Shown here in pieces: positions 1 to 7,188 of a DNA stretch of 8,235 bases. The notes below the pieces were generated by a model. The model was given only the letters and a program-made list of their open reading frames with translations, was not told where the DNA came from and ran no database searches. Positions within the stretch are counted from its first letter, which is position 1, and each line of letters opens with the position of its first letter. Made by a program: the position numbers and the translations under genes. This stretch comes from Rhodanobacteraceae bacterium (GTDB taxonomy: Bacteria > Pseudomonadota > Gammaproteobacteria > Xanthomonadales > Rhodanobacteraceae): NCBI GenBank assembly GCA_025924775.1, contig JAICHS010000092.1:1-8235 (forward strand). Reading direction: 5' to 3'.

Positions 1-525
1 CACGGCACGCTCGATCGCGGCATCGACGCCCTCGATCGCCGCCGCGTCCGTGCGCGCCATCAACACGAAATCCTTGTCGGTTTTCGCGTCCACCGCGGCT
101 TTCACGCGATCGACCATTTCCTCCTTCGGCACGACTTCCTTGCCGGGGCGGTGGCCGCAACGCTTTTGCCCGACCTGGTCTTCCAGGTGTACGGCCGCAA
201 CACCGACGCGCTCGAACGCACGGATCGTGCGCGCGATATTGAAGGCACCGCCCCAACCGGTGTCGATGTCGACCAGCAACGGCAATTGCGTGGCGTCGAC
301 GATGCGGCGCGCGTCGGTCAGCACGTCCTCCATCGTCGAGATGCCGAGGTCCGGAATCCCCAGCGAATTGGCGGCAACGCCGCCGCCGGAGAGGTATAGC
401 GCCTGGTAGCCGACGCGTTTGGCCATCAGGCCGGCGTAAGCGGTGATCGCACCGACCACCTGCAGCGGCGATTCGGCGGCCAGCGCGGCCCGGAAGCGTG
501 CGCCCGCGGAAGAAGAGTCGCTCAT
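1..525 (-). CDS. prpB: Methylisocitrate lyase PrpB (5' part, cut by window edge)
   Basis: This enzyme cleaves 2-methylisocitrate to pyruvate and succinate, the last step of the methylcitrate cycle for propionyl-CoA disposal, in the cytoplasm. The first 175 residues are visible; the family is about 290-300 long, so the C-terminal part lies beyond the left edge. Family hallmarks are present: SGGGVAANSLGIPD (residues 46-59), the metal-binding DID at 86-88, and the catalytic loop KRCGHRPGKE at 121-130 with Cys123, followed by EEMVDR and MARTDA. Cys123 in KRCGH distinguishes it from isocitrate lyase-type relatives and fits PrpB closely. The ATG at 523-525 is chosen because GGAGG lies four bases upstream and the N-terminus FRAAL aligns with my memory of E. 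coli PrpB. The divergent neighbour is a symporter; the usual regulator prpR is not on this side. prpC would be expected beyond the edge, but that is not seen. Confidence 0.95.
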   Translation of the reverse strand, partial: MSDSSSAGARFRAALAAESPLQVVGAITAYAGLMAKRVGYQALYLSGGGVAANSLGIPDLGISTMEDVLTDARRIVDATQLPLLVDIDTGWGGAFNIARTIRAFERVGVAAVHLEDQVGQKRCGHRPGKEVVPKEEMVDRVKAAVDAKTDKDFVLMARTDAAAIEGVDAAIERAV

Positions 526-546
526 GCAGCCTCCATCGAAACGGAC

Positions 547-552
547 ATTCTA
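547..552 (-). promoter_or_regulatory. Possible -10 box for prpB
   Basis: Read on the minus strand the bases are TAGAAT, one mismatch from the TATAAT consensus, ending 21 bases before the prpB ATG. That gives a short leader that still holds the GGAGG ribosome site. No recognisable -35 box lies 16-18 bases upstream, where the sequence is GC-rich, so the promoter would be weak, activator-dependent or misassigned. The rest of the 94-base spacer between prpB and the symporter shows no clear plus-strand promoter. Confidence 0.3.
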
Positions 553-619
553 GCCGAATGCCGCGCTGCGCCCCGGCCGCGAAGTGACAGGCACGCTGGC
601 GCCACGTACAGTCCTGCAC

Positions 620-1954
620 ATGACAAAAACGGCGACCCGGATGCCGCTGGCGACCCGCATTCTATGGGGCCTGGTGATCGGCGTGATCGCGGCCCTGGCC
701 ACGCTCGCCCTCGGTTATCCGTTCCCGGCCTTCCTCGCCTTCATGCAACGCGTGTCCAGCGCGCTGTTCGATCCATTCGGGCAGGTGTTCCTGCGGATGC
801 TGTTTTTCGTGGTGATCCCGTTGGTGTTTGCCTCGCTGGCCTCGGGCGTGTGCCAACTCGGCCGCCCGGGCAAGCTCGGCCCGCTGGCCGCGCGCACCTT
901 CGTGCTGTTCTTCGCCAACATGCTGATCGGCGTCGCGATCGGCCTGGTGATGATGAACGTGGTCAACCCGGGCGGGCACATGAGCCAGGCCGCGACCTCG
1001 CAGCTGCTCGCCGAGTACGGCGGCAGCGCCGAGCAGGCCATCGACACGCACGCCGGGCAGCCGGGCATCACGCTTGCCACGCTGGTCGAGATGTTCATGC
1101 CGCGCAACCTGGTCGGCGCGGTGGCGGGCTCCAGCCGCGCGACCCTGGGCGACGTGCTGCCGCTGATCGTGTTCGCGATCCTGGTCGGCGTGGCCGCGAT
1201 GCAACTCGGCGAGGAACGGCGCCGGCGTATCCGCGACAACCTCGATGACATCGCCGAGCTGATGACGCGCATTGTCGACATGGCGCTGGAGCTGGCGCCC
1301 TACGCGGTCCCGGCGATGATCTACAGCGTGATCGTCAAGGTCGGACTGGACGTCCTGCTGTCGTTGTCGATCTTCGTCGTGGCCTGCCTGGTGGCGCTGG
1401 CGCTGCACCTGTTCGGCACCATGTCGGTGTGGCTGTGGACGCTCGGCCGGCGCTCGCCGCGCACCTTCTTCCGGCAGATCCGGCCGGTGCTGGTGACCGG
1501 GTTTTCAACCAGTTCCAGCAATGCCACCCTGCCCACCTCGCTGGCCATCGCCAGCGAGGAATTGAAGTTGCGCCCCAGCACGTCCGGTTTCGTGCTGCCG
1601 CTGGGCGCCACCATGAACATGAGCGGCACGGCGCTGTTCGAGGGCTGTACGGTGCTGTTCATCGCACAAATCTTCGGCGTGGACCTGAGTCTCGCGCAAC
1701 AGTCGATCCTGATGCTGCTGGCGGTGCTGAGCGCGGTGGCAGTGGCCGGCATTCCCGGCGGCTCGCTGCCGCTGGTCGCAGGCTTGCTGGCGAGCTTTTC
1801 GGTGCCGCCGGAAGGCATCGGCATCATCATCGGCGTGGACCGCGTCCTGGACATGGCGCGCACCACCGTCAACGTCGGCAGCGACATCGTGGTCGCCGCG
1901 CTGGTGGACGACCAGATCAGCCGCGCCGAAGCGCGCACTCCCGGTCCGACTTGA
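620..1954 (+). CDS. Dicarboxylate/amino acid:cation symporter (DAACS family)
   Basis: This is a secondary transporter of the glutamate/C4-dicarboxylate family (GltP/DctA/EAAT fold) in the inner membrane, coupling acidic substrate uptake to a cation gradient. From ATG 620 it has 444 residues, the usual length. Hydrophobic helices run throughout. The serine-rich hairpin 1 motif GFSTSSSNATLPTS is at residues 294-307, the helix 7 motif is NMSGT at 333-337, hairpin 2 is AGIPGGSLPL, and helix 8 is DRVLDMARTTVNVGSD at 407-422. Spacing in helix 8 matches GltPh Asp390, Asp394, Arg397, Asn401 and Asp405. Arg414 is the residue that binds an acidic side chain, so glutamate, aspartate or a dicarboxylate is the likely substrate. 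The family's usual NMDGT has Ser335 instead of Asp. The start is uncertain: a GTG at 584 and an ATG at 641 are in frame, and none has a strong ribosome site. ATG 620 leaves a short polar N-terminus before helix 1. Confidence 0.9.
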   Translation: MTKTATRMPLATRILWGLVIGVIAALATLALGYPFPAFLAFMQRVSSALFDPFGQVFLRMLFFVVIPLVFASLASGVCQLGRPGKLGPLAARTFVLFFANMLIGVAIGLVMMNVVNPGGHMSQAATSQLLAEYGGSAEQAIDTHAGQPGITLATLVEMFMPRNLVGAVAGSSRATLGDVLPLIVFAILVGVAAMQLGEERRRRIRDNLDDIAELMTRIVDMALELAPYAVPAMIYSVIVKVGLDVLLSLSIFVVACLVALALHLFGTMSVWLWTLGRRSPRTFFRQIRPVLVTGFSTSSSNATLPTSLAIASEELKLRPSTSGFVLPLGATMNMSGTALFEGCTVLFIAQIFGVDLSLAQQSILMLLAVLSAVAVAGIPGGSLPLVAGLLASFSVPPEGIGIIIGVDRVLDMARTTVNVGSDIVVAALVDDQISRAEARTPGPT

Positions 1955-1969
1955 CCGCCCCGTAAACGC

Positions 1970-1994
1970 GGACGGCGGCACGCGGCCGCCGTCC
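1970..1994. terminator. Hairpin between convergent symporter and mdh
   Basis: A perfect 10-base-pair stem joins GGACGGCGGC (1970-1979) and GCCGCCGTCC (1985-1994) around a five-base loop. It sits 15 bases past the symporter stop and 22 bases past the mdh stop on the other strand. Neither side has a run of T, so it is not a textbook intrinsic terminator. It may still stop or protect both converging transcripts. Confidence 0.55.
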
Positions 1995-2016
1995 AATCCG
2001 GTGCAGCGCCGGTGAC

Positions 2017-2997
2017 TCAGGCCAGCAGATCCGCGACGCTCGCGCGCTCTTCGCGCAGTTCCTTGTCGGTGGCATCGAGGCGCGCGCGTGAAAACGCGTT
2101 GATCTCGAGGCCCTGCACGATGGCGTACTTGCCGTCCTTGCAGGTCACGGGGTAACCGAAGATCACGCCCGGGGCGATGCCGTAGGAGCCGTCGGACGGA
2201 ATGCCCATCGACACCCAGTCGCCCTCGGCCGTGCCCAGCGCCCAGCTGCGCATGTGGTCGATCGCGGCGTTGGCGGCCGACGCGGCCGACGACGAACCGC
2301 GCGCCTTGATGACGGCGGCGCCACGCTGCTGCACGGTCGGAATGAATTCCTTTTCGTACCACGCCTGGTCGACCAGCGACAGCGCGGGCTTGCCCTTGAT
2401 GGTGGCGTGGTGGATGTCGGGGTACTGCGTCGAGGAGTGGTTGCCCCAGATGATGACCTTCCTGACGTCGCTCGAATGCGCGCTGGTTTTGGTGGCCAGC
2501 TGCGCCTTGGAGCGGTTGTGGTCAAGCCGCACCATCGCGGTGAAGCACTTCGGGTCGAGGTCGGGCGCGTGGGCCTGCGCGATCAGCGCGTTGGTGTTGG
2601 CCGGGTTGCCCACCACCAGCACCTTGACGTCGCGCTTGGCGTGCGCGTTCAGCGCCTTGCCCTGCGGACCGAAGATCGCGCCGTTGGCGGACAGCAGGTC
2701 TTTGCGTTCCATGCCGGCCTTGCGCGGGCGCGCGCCGACCAGCAGCGCGTAGTCGACGTCCTTGAACGCGACGTTGGCGTCATCGGTCGCGACCACGCCC
2801 GCCAGCAGCGGAAACGCGCAGTCGTCCAGTTCCATCGCCACGCCGTTCAGGGCCGGCAGTGCGGGCGTGATTTCCAGCAAGTGCAGGATGACCGGCTGGT
2901 CGGGGCCCAGCATGTCGCCGGCGGCAATGCGGAACAGCAGCGCATAGCCGATCTGGCCGGCGGCGCCGGTGACTGCAACGCGAACGGGGGTTTTCAT
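2017..2997 (-). CDS. mdh: Malate dehydrogenase (LDH-like, NAD-dependent)
   Basis: This cytoplasmic TCA-cycle enzyme interconverts malate and oxaloacetate with NAD. The 326-residue protein is full length for the cytosolic-type (LDH-like) branch. The Rossmann nucleotide loop GAAGQIG is at residues 11-17. An acidic residue, Glu42, follows the second strand (HLLEI), which favours NAD over NADP. Substrate-binding arginines lie in GARPRKAGMERKDLL (Arg92 and Arg98), with GNPANTN at 130-136. The catalytic pair is Asp159 in VRLDHNR and His187 in WGNHSSTQYPD. The ATG at 2995-2997 has AAGGAG seven bases upstream. The gene converges with the symporter and lies downstream of an aminotransferase on the same strand, separated by 122 bases that hold a palindromic repeat, so separate transcription is plausible. 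The aminotransferase also uses oxaloacetate. Confidence 0.97.
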   Translation of the reverse strand: MKTPVRVAVTGAAGQIGYALLFRIAAGDMLGPDQPVILHLLEITPALPALNGVAMELDDCAFPLLAGVVATDDANVAFKDVDYALLVGARPRKAGMERKDLLSANGAIFGPQGKALNAHAKRDVKVLVVGNPANTNALIAQAHAPDLDPKCFTAMVRLDHNRSKAQLATKTSAHSSDVRKVIIWGNHSSTQYPDIHHATIKGKPALSLVDQAWYEKEFIPTVQQRGAAVIKARGSSSAASAANAAIDHMRSWALGTAEGDWVSMGIPSDGSYGIAPGVIFGYPVTCKDGKYAIVQGLEINAFSRARLDATDKELREERASVADLLA

Positions 2998-3069
2998 GAA
3001 TCCACTCCTTGTAAAAGGCGATGCGGCGAGGACGATCCGGGCACTCGCAAACCACGCGGCCGCGCCGAA

Positions 3070-3112
3070 CCCTCACGCGCCCTTTGGGCGCCCTCTCCCG
3101 CCGGAAGAGGGA
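3070..3112. repeat. Palindromic intergenic repeat (REP-like), double hairpin
   Basis: Two adjoining hairpins fill most of the spacer downstream of the aminotransferase. The first is GCGCCC (3077-3082), loop TTT, GGGCGC (3086-3091). The second is CCCTCT (3091-3096), a nine-base loop, AGAGGG (3106-3111). Read on the minus strand, the modules GGGAGAGGG and GTGAGGG flank the small hairpin. From memory, this arrangement is common in dispersed intergenic repeats of many proteobacteria. It begins eight bases beyond the aminotransferase stop and could also act as that gene's terminator, although no T-run follows. Only one copy is seen in this window, so repeat status is inferred. Confidence 0.5.
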
Positions 3113-3119
3113 ATACGGG

Positions 3120-4319
3120 TCAGGTCAACTCGGCGAAGAACTGCTTGATGCGGTCCAAGCCCTTCTGCAGCTGCTCTGGCGCGCAGGTGTAGGAAATGCG
3201 CAGGCTGCGCGGCTCGCCGAAGGCGGAACCCGGTACCGTCGCGACGAACTTGTCTTCCAGCAGCGCCTTGCACAGATCCACGTCGTTGGCGATCGGCTTG
3301 CCCTTGTGGGTCTTGCCGAAGGCGACGGAGATGTCCGGAAACGCGTAGAACGCGCCCTGCGGACGTGGGCAGTGCACGCCCGGAATCGACTCCAGCGCGC
3401 GCACCACGTCGTCGCGGCGCTTCGAGAATTCCTCGCGCTTGGTAGTCGGCACGTCCTGCGGACCGGTCAGCGCCGCAATCGCGGCCTCGGTAACGACTTC
3501 CGGCAGGCAAGTGATGTGGTTGGAATTGAGCGTCACCAGCGCCTTCACGCCAGCCGCCGGCCCGACCACGAAACCCACGCGCCAACCCGGCATGCCGTAG
3601 GTCTTGGACAGCGAATCCATGATGAAGGTGCGCTCGCGCAGCTCCGGCTTGAACTGCACCACGTTGTGGTAGCCGATGCCGTCGAATATCAGCCGGTTGT
3701 AGATGTCGTCGGCGATGATCCAGGTGTTCGGGTGTTTCACCAGCACGTCGGCCAGCGCCGCGATTTCATCCCGCGTATAGACCATGCCCGTCGGGTTGGA
3801 CGGGTTGTTGAACAGGAACACCTTGGGATCGGATCCCAGCGCCTGGTCGAGCTGCGCGGGCGTCAGCTTGTAGTGCTGCTCCGGCGGACACGGCAGGATC
3901 TTGGCCTTGGCGCCAAGGATCTCGGCGATATCGACGTAGCTGGTCCAGTACGGCGAGGGAAACACGATCTCGTCGCCTTCGTCCAGCAGCGCCTCGGCGA
4001 GGTTGTACAGCGCCTGCTTGGCGCCGATGCCGACGGTGACGTTGTCGCGGGTGTAACCGGGCAGGCCGCTTTGGGCAAAATGCGCCACGATGGCGTCCAG
4101 CAGCGCGGGCGCGCCGCGGTTGCTGCCGTAACTGCCGCTATCCCTGGCCGTCCAGTCGCGCACGGCCTGGTACACGTGGCCGCCCGGCAGGAAGTTCGGC
4201 ACGCCAATCGAAAAATTGACGACATCCTTGCCGCCCGCCCGCAGCTGTTTGGCGGTTTCAGCGATCACCATGATCGCACTGGGCTTGGCGCGGCCAGTGC
4301 GCGCAGCGAGCTTGGGCAT
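3120..4319 (-). CDS. Class I aminotransferase, aspartate-type (subgroup gamma)
   Basis: This is a cytoplasmic PLP enzyme that moves an amino group between an amino acid and a 2-oxo acid, most likely aspartate/oxaloacetate with glutamate/2-oxoglutarate. It has 399 residues, normal for the fold. Visible landmarks are SPYWTSY (122-128), NNPSNPTG with Asn175, IIADDIY with Asp204 and Tyr207, the PLP Schiff-base Lys239 in SLSKTYGMPGWRVGF, and carboxylate-binding Arg374 in LRISY. GAKQALYN at 99-106 carries Lys101, which corresponds to the lysine that reads the distal carboxylate in Thermus-type aspartate aminotransferases and supports an acidic substrate. The start is set at 4319 because GGAGG lies seven bases upstream; the ATG at 4325 is only one base from that site. 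Alanine- or aromatic-type specificity cannot be excluded from sequence alone. It sits upstream of mdh on the same strand. Confidence 0.9.
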   Translation of the reverse strand: MPKLAARTGRAKPSAIMVIAETAKQLRAGGKDVVNFSIGVPNFLPGGHVYQAVRDWTARDSGSYGSNRGAPALLDAIVAHFAQSGLPGYTRDNVTVGIGAKQALYNLAEALLDEGDEIVFPSPYWTSYVDIAEILGAKAKILPCPPEQHYKLTPAQLDQALGSDPKVFLFNNPSNPTGMVYTRDEIAALADVLVKHPNTWIIADDIYNRLIFDGIGYHNVVQFKPELRERTFIMDSLSKTYGMPGWRVGFVVGPAAGVKALVTLNSNHITCLPEVVTEAAIAALTGPQDVPTTKREEFSKRRDDVVRALESIPGVHCPRPQGAFYAFPDISVAFGKTHKGKPIANDVDLCKALLEDKFVATVPGSAFGEPRSLRISYTCAPEQLQKGLDRIKQFFAELT

Positions 4320-4346
4320 CGACATTCCTCCGAATTGCAACCACTT

Positions 4347-4355
4347 ATTTTATCA
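4347..4355 (-). promoter_or_regulatory. Extended -10 promoter element for the aminotransferase gene
   Basis: On the minus strand the bases read TGATAAAAT, which is TG, one base, then TAAAAT. This is a good extended -10 box in an otherwise GC-rich stretch. It would start transcription near 4340, leaving about 20 bases of leader that include the GGAGG ribosome site. No clear -35 is present, which extended -10 promoters can tolerate. Confidence 0.45.
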
Positions 4356-4498
4356 CAGCGATCGCGCCACCCGGGCGTCGCCGCCAGATACCGGAATGCG
4401 CCGACGCGTTCGAGGCGGCAGCGTGCACGAGGATCCCCCAGGGTGCACAATGCAGCCGCCATGGATCAACGGTGGCGCTTGTGTCTCCCCTCACCCGA
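4356..4498. other. Spacer between divergent aminotransferase and glsB-like gene
   Basis: This is the longest non-coding stretch of the window (192 bases from start codon to start codon). Apart from the -10 element on the aminotransferase side, it holds two identical palindromic hexamers GTGCAC at 4423-4428 and 4443-4448, with starts exactly 20 bases apart, about two helical turns. They precede the membrane protein gene by 63 bases and could be an operator, though short GC-rich palindromes also occur by chance. No confident plus-strand promoter was found. Confidence 0.3.
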
Positions 4499-4511
4499 AA
4501 GGAGAAACCAC

Positions 4512-4796
4512 ATGCTGCATTGGCTCTGGGTATTCATCATCGGTCTGATCATCGGAATCATCGCCAAGTGGATCATGCCCGGGAAAGACCCCGGTGGCTT
4601 CATCATCACCGCGATCATCGGCATCGTCGGCTCGTTCATCGGCGGCTGGCTCGCGAGTCTGTTCGGTTTCAGCGCCGGTGCCACCGCATCCGGCGCGGGG
4701 ATCGGCGGATTCTGGGGCTTCGTGTGGGCACTGATCGGCGCGATCATCCTGCTGTTCATCTATCACCTGGTCAGGAACAGGAAGCAAGGCGCCTGA
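4512..4796 (+). CDS. GlsB/YeaQ/YmgE family small membrane protein
   Basis: This 94-residue, very hydrophobic protein belongs to the family once called transglycosylase-associated proteins. They are inner-membrane proteins, often stress-linked, whose biochemical role is unknown. Three membrane segments are visible at about residues 4-22, 29-52 and 63-86, rich in Gly, Ile and Ala. The family patterns WVFIIGLIIGIIAKWIMPG near the N-terminus, GIVGSFIGGWLA in the middle and a GIGGFWGF glycine stretch before helix 3 are present. The C-terminus is short and basic (RNRKQGA), which suggests a cytoplasmic end. The start is well supported: AAGGAG at 4499-4504 lies seven bases before the ATG. The gene is monocistronic, because it is divergent from the aminotransferase and ends in a strong terminator before a convergent cyclophilin gene. 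In relatives such genes often respond to general stress, but no such regulation can be read here. Confidence 0.9.
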   Translation: MLHWLWVFIIGLIIGIIAKWIMPGKDPGGFIITAIIGIVGSFIGGWLASLFGFSAGATASGAGIGGFWGFVWALIGAIILLFIYHLVRNRKQGA

Positions 4797-4805
4797 CGCC
4801 ACTTG

Positions 4806-4836
4806 AGGGGGGCGGCCTTGGCGCCGCCCTCTTTTT
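4806..4836 (+). terminator. Intrinsic terminator of the glsB-like gene
   Basis: The stem GGGCGGC (4810-4816) pairs with GCCGCCC (4823-4829) around a six-base loop and is followed by TTTTT at 4832-4836. It begins about ten bases past the stop codon. The run of T lies only on the plus-strand side, so it serves this gene rather than the convergent cyclophilin gene. Confidence 0.85.
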
Positions 4837-4852
4837 CGGCAATGCGCGTGGG

Positions 4853-5359
<507 letters not shown>

Positions 5360-5434
5360 GGGGGCTCCTGCGGGGCGCCGACGTGGCGCTGGACCGACAA
5401 GCATACCGTGTCGTCGGCCGACGCCGGCCGGGCA

Positions 5435-7174
5435 TCAAGCTTGCAGGTCGAGCATGGTCGCCGTCAGCGGCGCCGTGCCCCGCGGACGCGGCTGCGGCGT
5501 GGGCGGATCGGGCAACGGCGTGCCCGCGACCGCGTGTGCATACATGGCGTCCAGTGCGCGGTAACCATAAGGCAGCAGCGGCACGTAGCGGTCGCCGAAA
5601 CCCGGCAGTTGCAGGAACGCATCGAAATGCTGCGCGTGCGGCACGCGCCAGTAGCGCGGCGTGCGGCCTTGCCCGCGCAACCACGCAACATACGGATCGG
5701 ACGTGAAGGCCGCCGGGATCAGCCCGTCCTCGGCGCCGTGCACCACCCACACCGGCAAATCCGCACGCGGCAGCCCGACCGCCAGCACATCGACGGCGGC
5801 GTGCAGGCGCAGCGCCACCGCATCGGAACCGTCCCAGAGGTTGCGCAAGGCCAGCACCCCCGGCAAGGCCGGATCGGCCGCGGCCTGTAACCCGCCCGAC
5901 AAGGCAATGCCGGGGTTCGGTGGAATCCCGCTGCCATCCGGCCACCAAGCCGCCCGCACCGCCGGTGCCGGCACGCCGGGAACCTCGCTGGCGCGAAAGG
6001 CGAATCCGCAAGGCATCGCGCCCACGCCCGCGCGCAAGTACGCGGACGCGTAGGTCGCCGCGACCGCGCGCCACAGGTCGAACGCGGTCGAACTGGCGGC
6101 CGTGGCGAGCGCCGCCGCCTCCCAGCCCGTGGCCAACAGCCGTTCCAGCGCGGCTTCGGCCTGTGCCGCGGGTTCCGGTTGCGGCAACAGCCCGCGCGCG
6201 TGCAGGCTGGCCCCGCGTGCCAGCCACGTCGGCGCGGGCACGCCGGCCACCCGCGCAAACGGCACCGCGGCGAAGCGCCCGGCACCCAGCGCGGCCGGCA
6301 GCCACAACGCGGCCTCGCTGGCAAAGTCGTACAGGGCGCGGCCGTGGCCGGCCACCTGCACGTTCGGCTCCAGCGCGACCACGCCATCCAGCCAGCCGGC
6401 GTGATCCACGCCCGCGGCCTGCAGCACCGCGGCGCCGCCATTGGACGTGCCCACCGCGATGATGCGCGTGTTGTCGGGCGTAAACGGCGCCAGCGCGGGC
6501 AAGGCCTCGTCCAGCATCGCCAGGCCGAACTCAACCGCCTGCAACACGTGTCGGCCCCAGTCGGCTTCGGGATGGTCGGCCGAATGTGCGTGTTTCACCG
6601 CGATGCCGGCGTCGGCCGGCGCGGCTCGCGGCTCGAACTCCAGCAACGCGCGCCCCGCCTCGACGCGGGTGCCGTCCAGGGCCACACCGGTGCCCGTGGC
6701 GCAATCGAAGTAGCCCGACCCCGCGCCCTTGTCGGTGTACGCCACCGCGCAACCACGCGGCAACGCCCAGCCGCCCCCGAGCGCCATGGCCCCATAGATG
6801 CCGCGCGAGCCGGATGCCGGCGCCACCACCAGGCAACGCGCCGCGGCGTCGAAACCATCGGGCACCTGGCACAACACGCGATGCGGATGGCGCGCGCCCG
6901 GCACCCGCGCGAACGCGCTGTATTCAAGCCCCGGCACCGTCGGCACCTGGCCGTAAACGCGCCCGAAACCCCCCAGCGGCCCGAGGTCCGCGATGCCTTT
7001 CCAGCCCGTCTGGATCGCGCGCCGCCGCAGTTCCACCGGCGTCGGCCGTACCGGATCATCGAACCGCACCGGCAACCCGGCCAGTCCCACAAGTCCCAGT
7101 CCCGCGCTCAGCAGGTCGTCGCGGCCGCGGTGCGCGGTGCGGCGCACCGGGCCGACCAGGAATTCAAGCGTCAT
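5435..7174 (-). CDS. D-(-)-3-hydroxybutyrate oligomer hydrolase
   Basis: This alpha/beta-hydrolase-like enzyme is expected to split 3-hydroxybutyrate dimers and oligomers into monomers during breakdown of polyhydroxybutyrate. It has 579 residues. Family signatures are VAPASGSRGIYGA (117-129), AVAYTDKGAGSGYFD (144-158), the nucleophile box VGTSNGG with Ser244, WVVHGAEDGLIP with probable catalytic Asp483, VPHAQHFDAF with catalytic His513 or His516, and a C-terminal PRGTAPLTATML. No signal peptide or lipoprotein box is visible. Characterised relatives are, from memory, often longer and some are secreted, so a cytoplasmic role is inferred here. The start at 7172-7174 has GGAGG four bases upstream; the frame stays open to 7228, but nothing supports a longer start. 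It is divergent from typA and upstream of the cyclophilin gene on the same strand. No pha synthase, phasin or depolymerase is in the window. Confidence 0.85.
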   Translation of the reverse strand: MTLEFLVGPVRRTAHRGRDDLLSAGLGLVGLAGLPVRFDDPVRPTPVELRRRAIQTGWKGIADLGPLGGFGRVYGQVPTVPGLEYSAFARVPGARHPHRVLCQVPDGFDAAARCLVVAPASGSRGIYGAMALGGGWALPRGCAVAYTDKGAGSGYFDCATGTGVALDGTRVEAGRALLEFEPRAAPADAGIAVKHAHSADHPEADWGRHVLQAVEFGLAMLDEALPALAPFTPDNTRIIAVGTSNGGAAVLQAAGVDHAGWLDGVVALEPNVQVAGHGRALYDFASEAALWLPAALGAGRFAAVPFARVAGVPAPTWLARGASLHARGLLPQPEPAAQAEAALERLLATGWEAAALATAASSTAFDLWRAVAATYASAYLRAGVGAMPCGFAFRASEVPGVPAPAVRAAWWPDGSGIPPNPGIALSGGLQAAADPALPGVLALRNLWDGSDAVALRLHAAVDVLAVGLPRADLPVWVVHGAEDGLIPAAFTSDPYVAWLRGQGRTPRYWRVPHAQHFDAFLQLPGFGDRYVPLLPYGYRALDAMYAHAVAGTPLPDPPTPQPRPRGTAPLTATMLDLQA

Positions 7175-7188
7175 GTCACCTCCATGGA

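Noticed and set aside
584..619. A GTG start at 584 for the symporter.
   Set aside because: No ribosome site precedes it and it adds only twelve unconserved residues. ATG 620 is preferred, though not proven.
662..1408. A minus-strand frame of 248 codons opposite the symporter.
   Set aside because: Dominated by His, Arg, Gln and Asp in repetitive runs, it is an antisense artefact of a membrane protein gene.
4320..4340. An upstream TTG start (4340) or ATG (4325) for the aminotransferase.
   Set aside because: The TTG would place the GGAGG ribosome site inside the coding region, and the ATG at 4325 is one base from it. The ATG at 4319 has correct spacing.
3021..4796. A plus-strand open frame of 591 codons running antisense across the aminotransferase and into the glsB-like gene.
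   Set aside because: Its first 490 or so codons are the mirror of a well-supported minus-strand enzyme and are rich in Arg, His and Gln with no recognisable domain. Only the last 94 codons, the real membrane protein, are genuine and have their own ribosome site.
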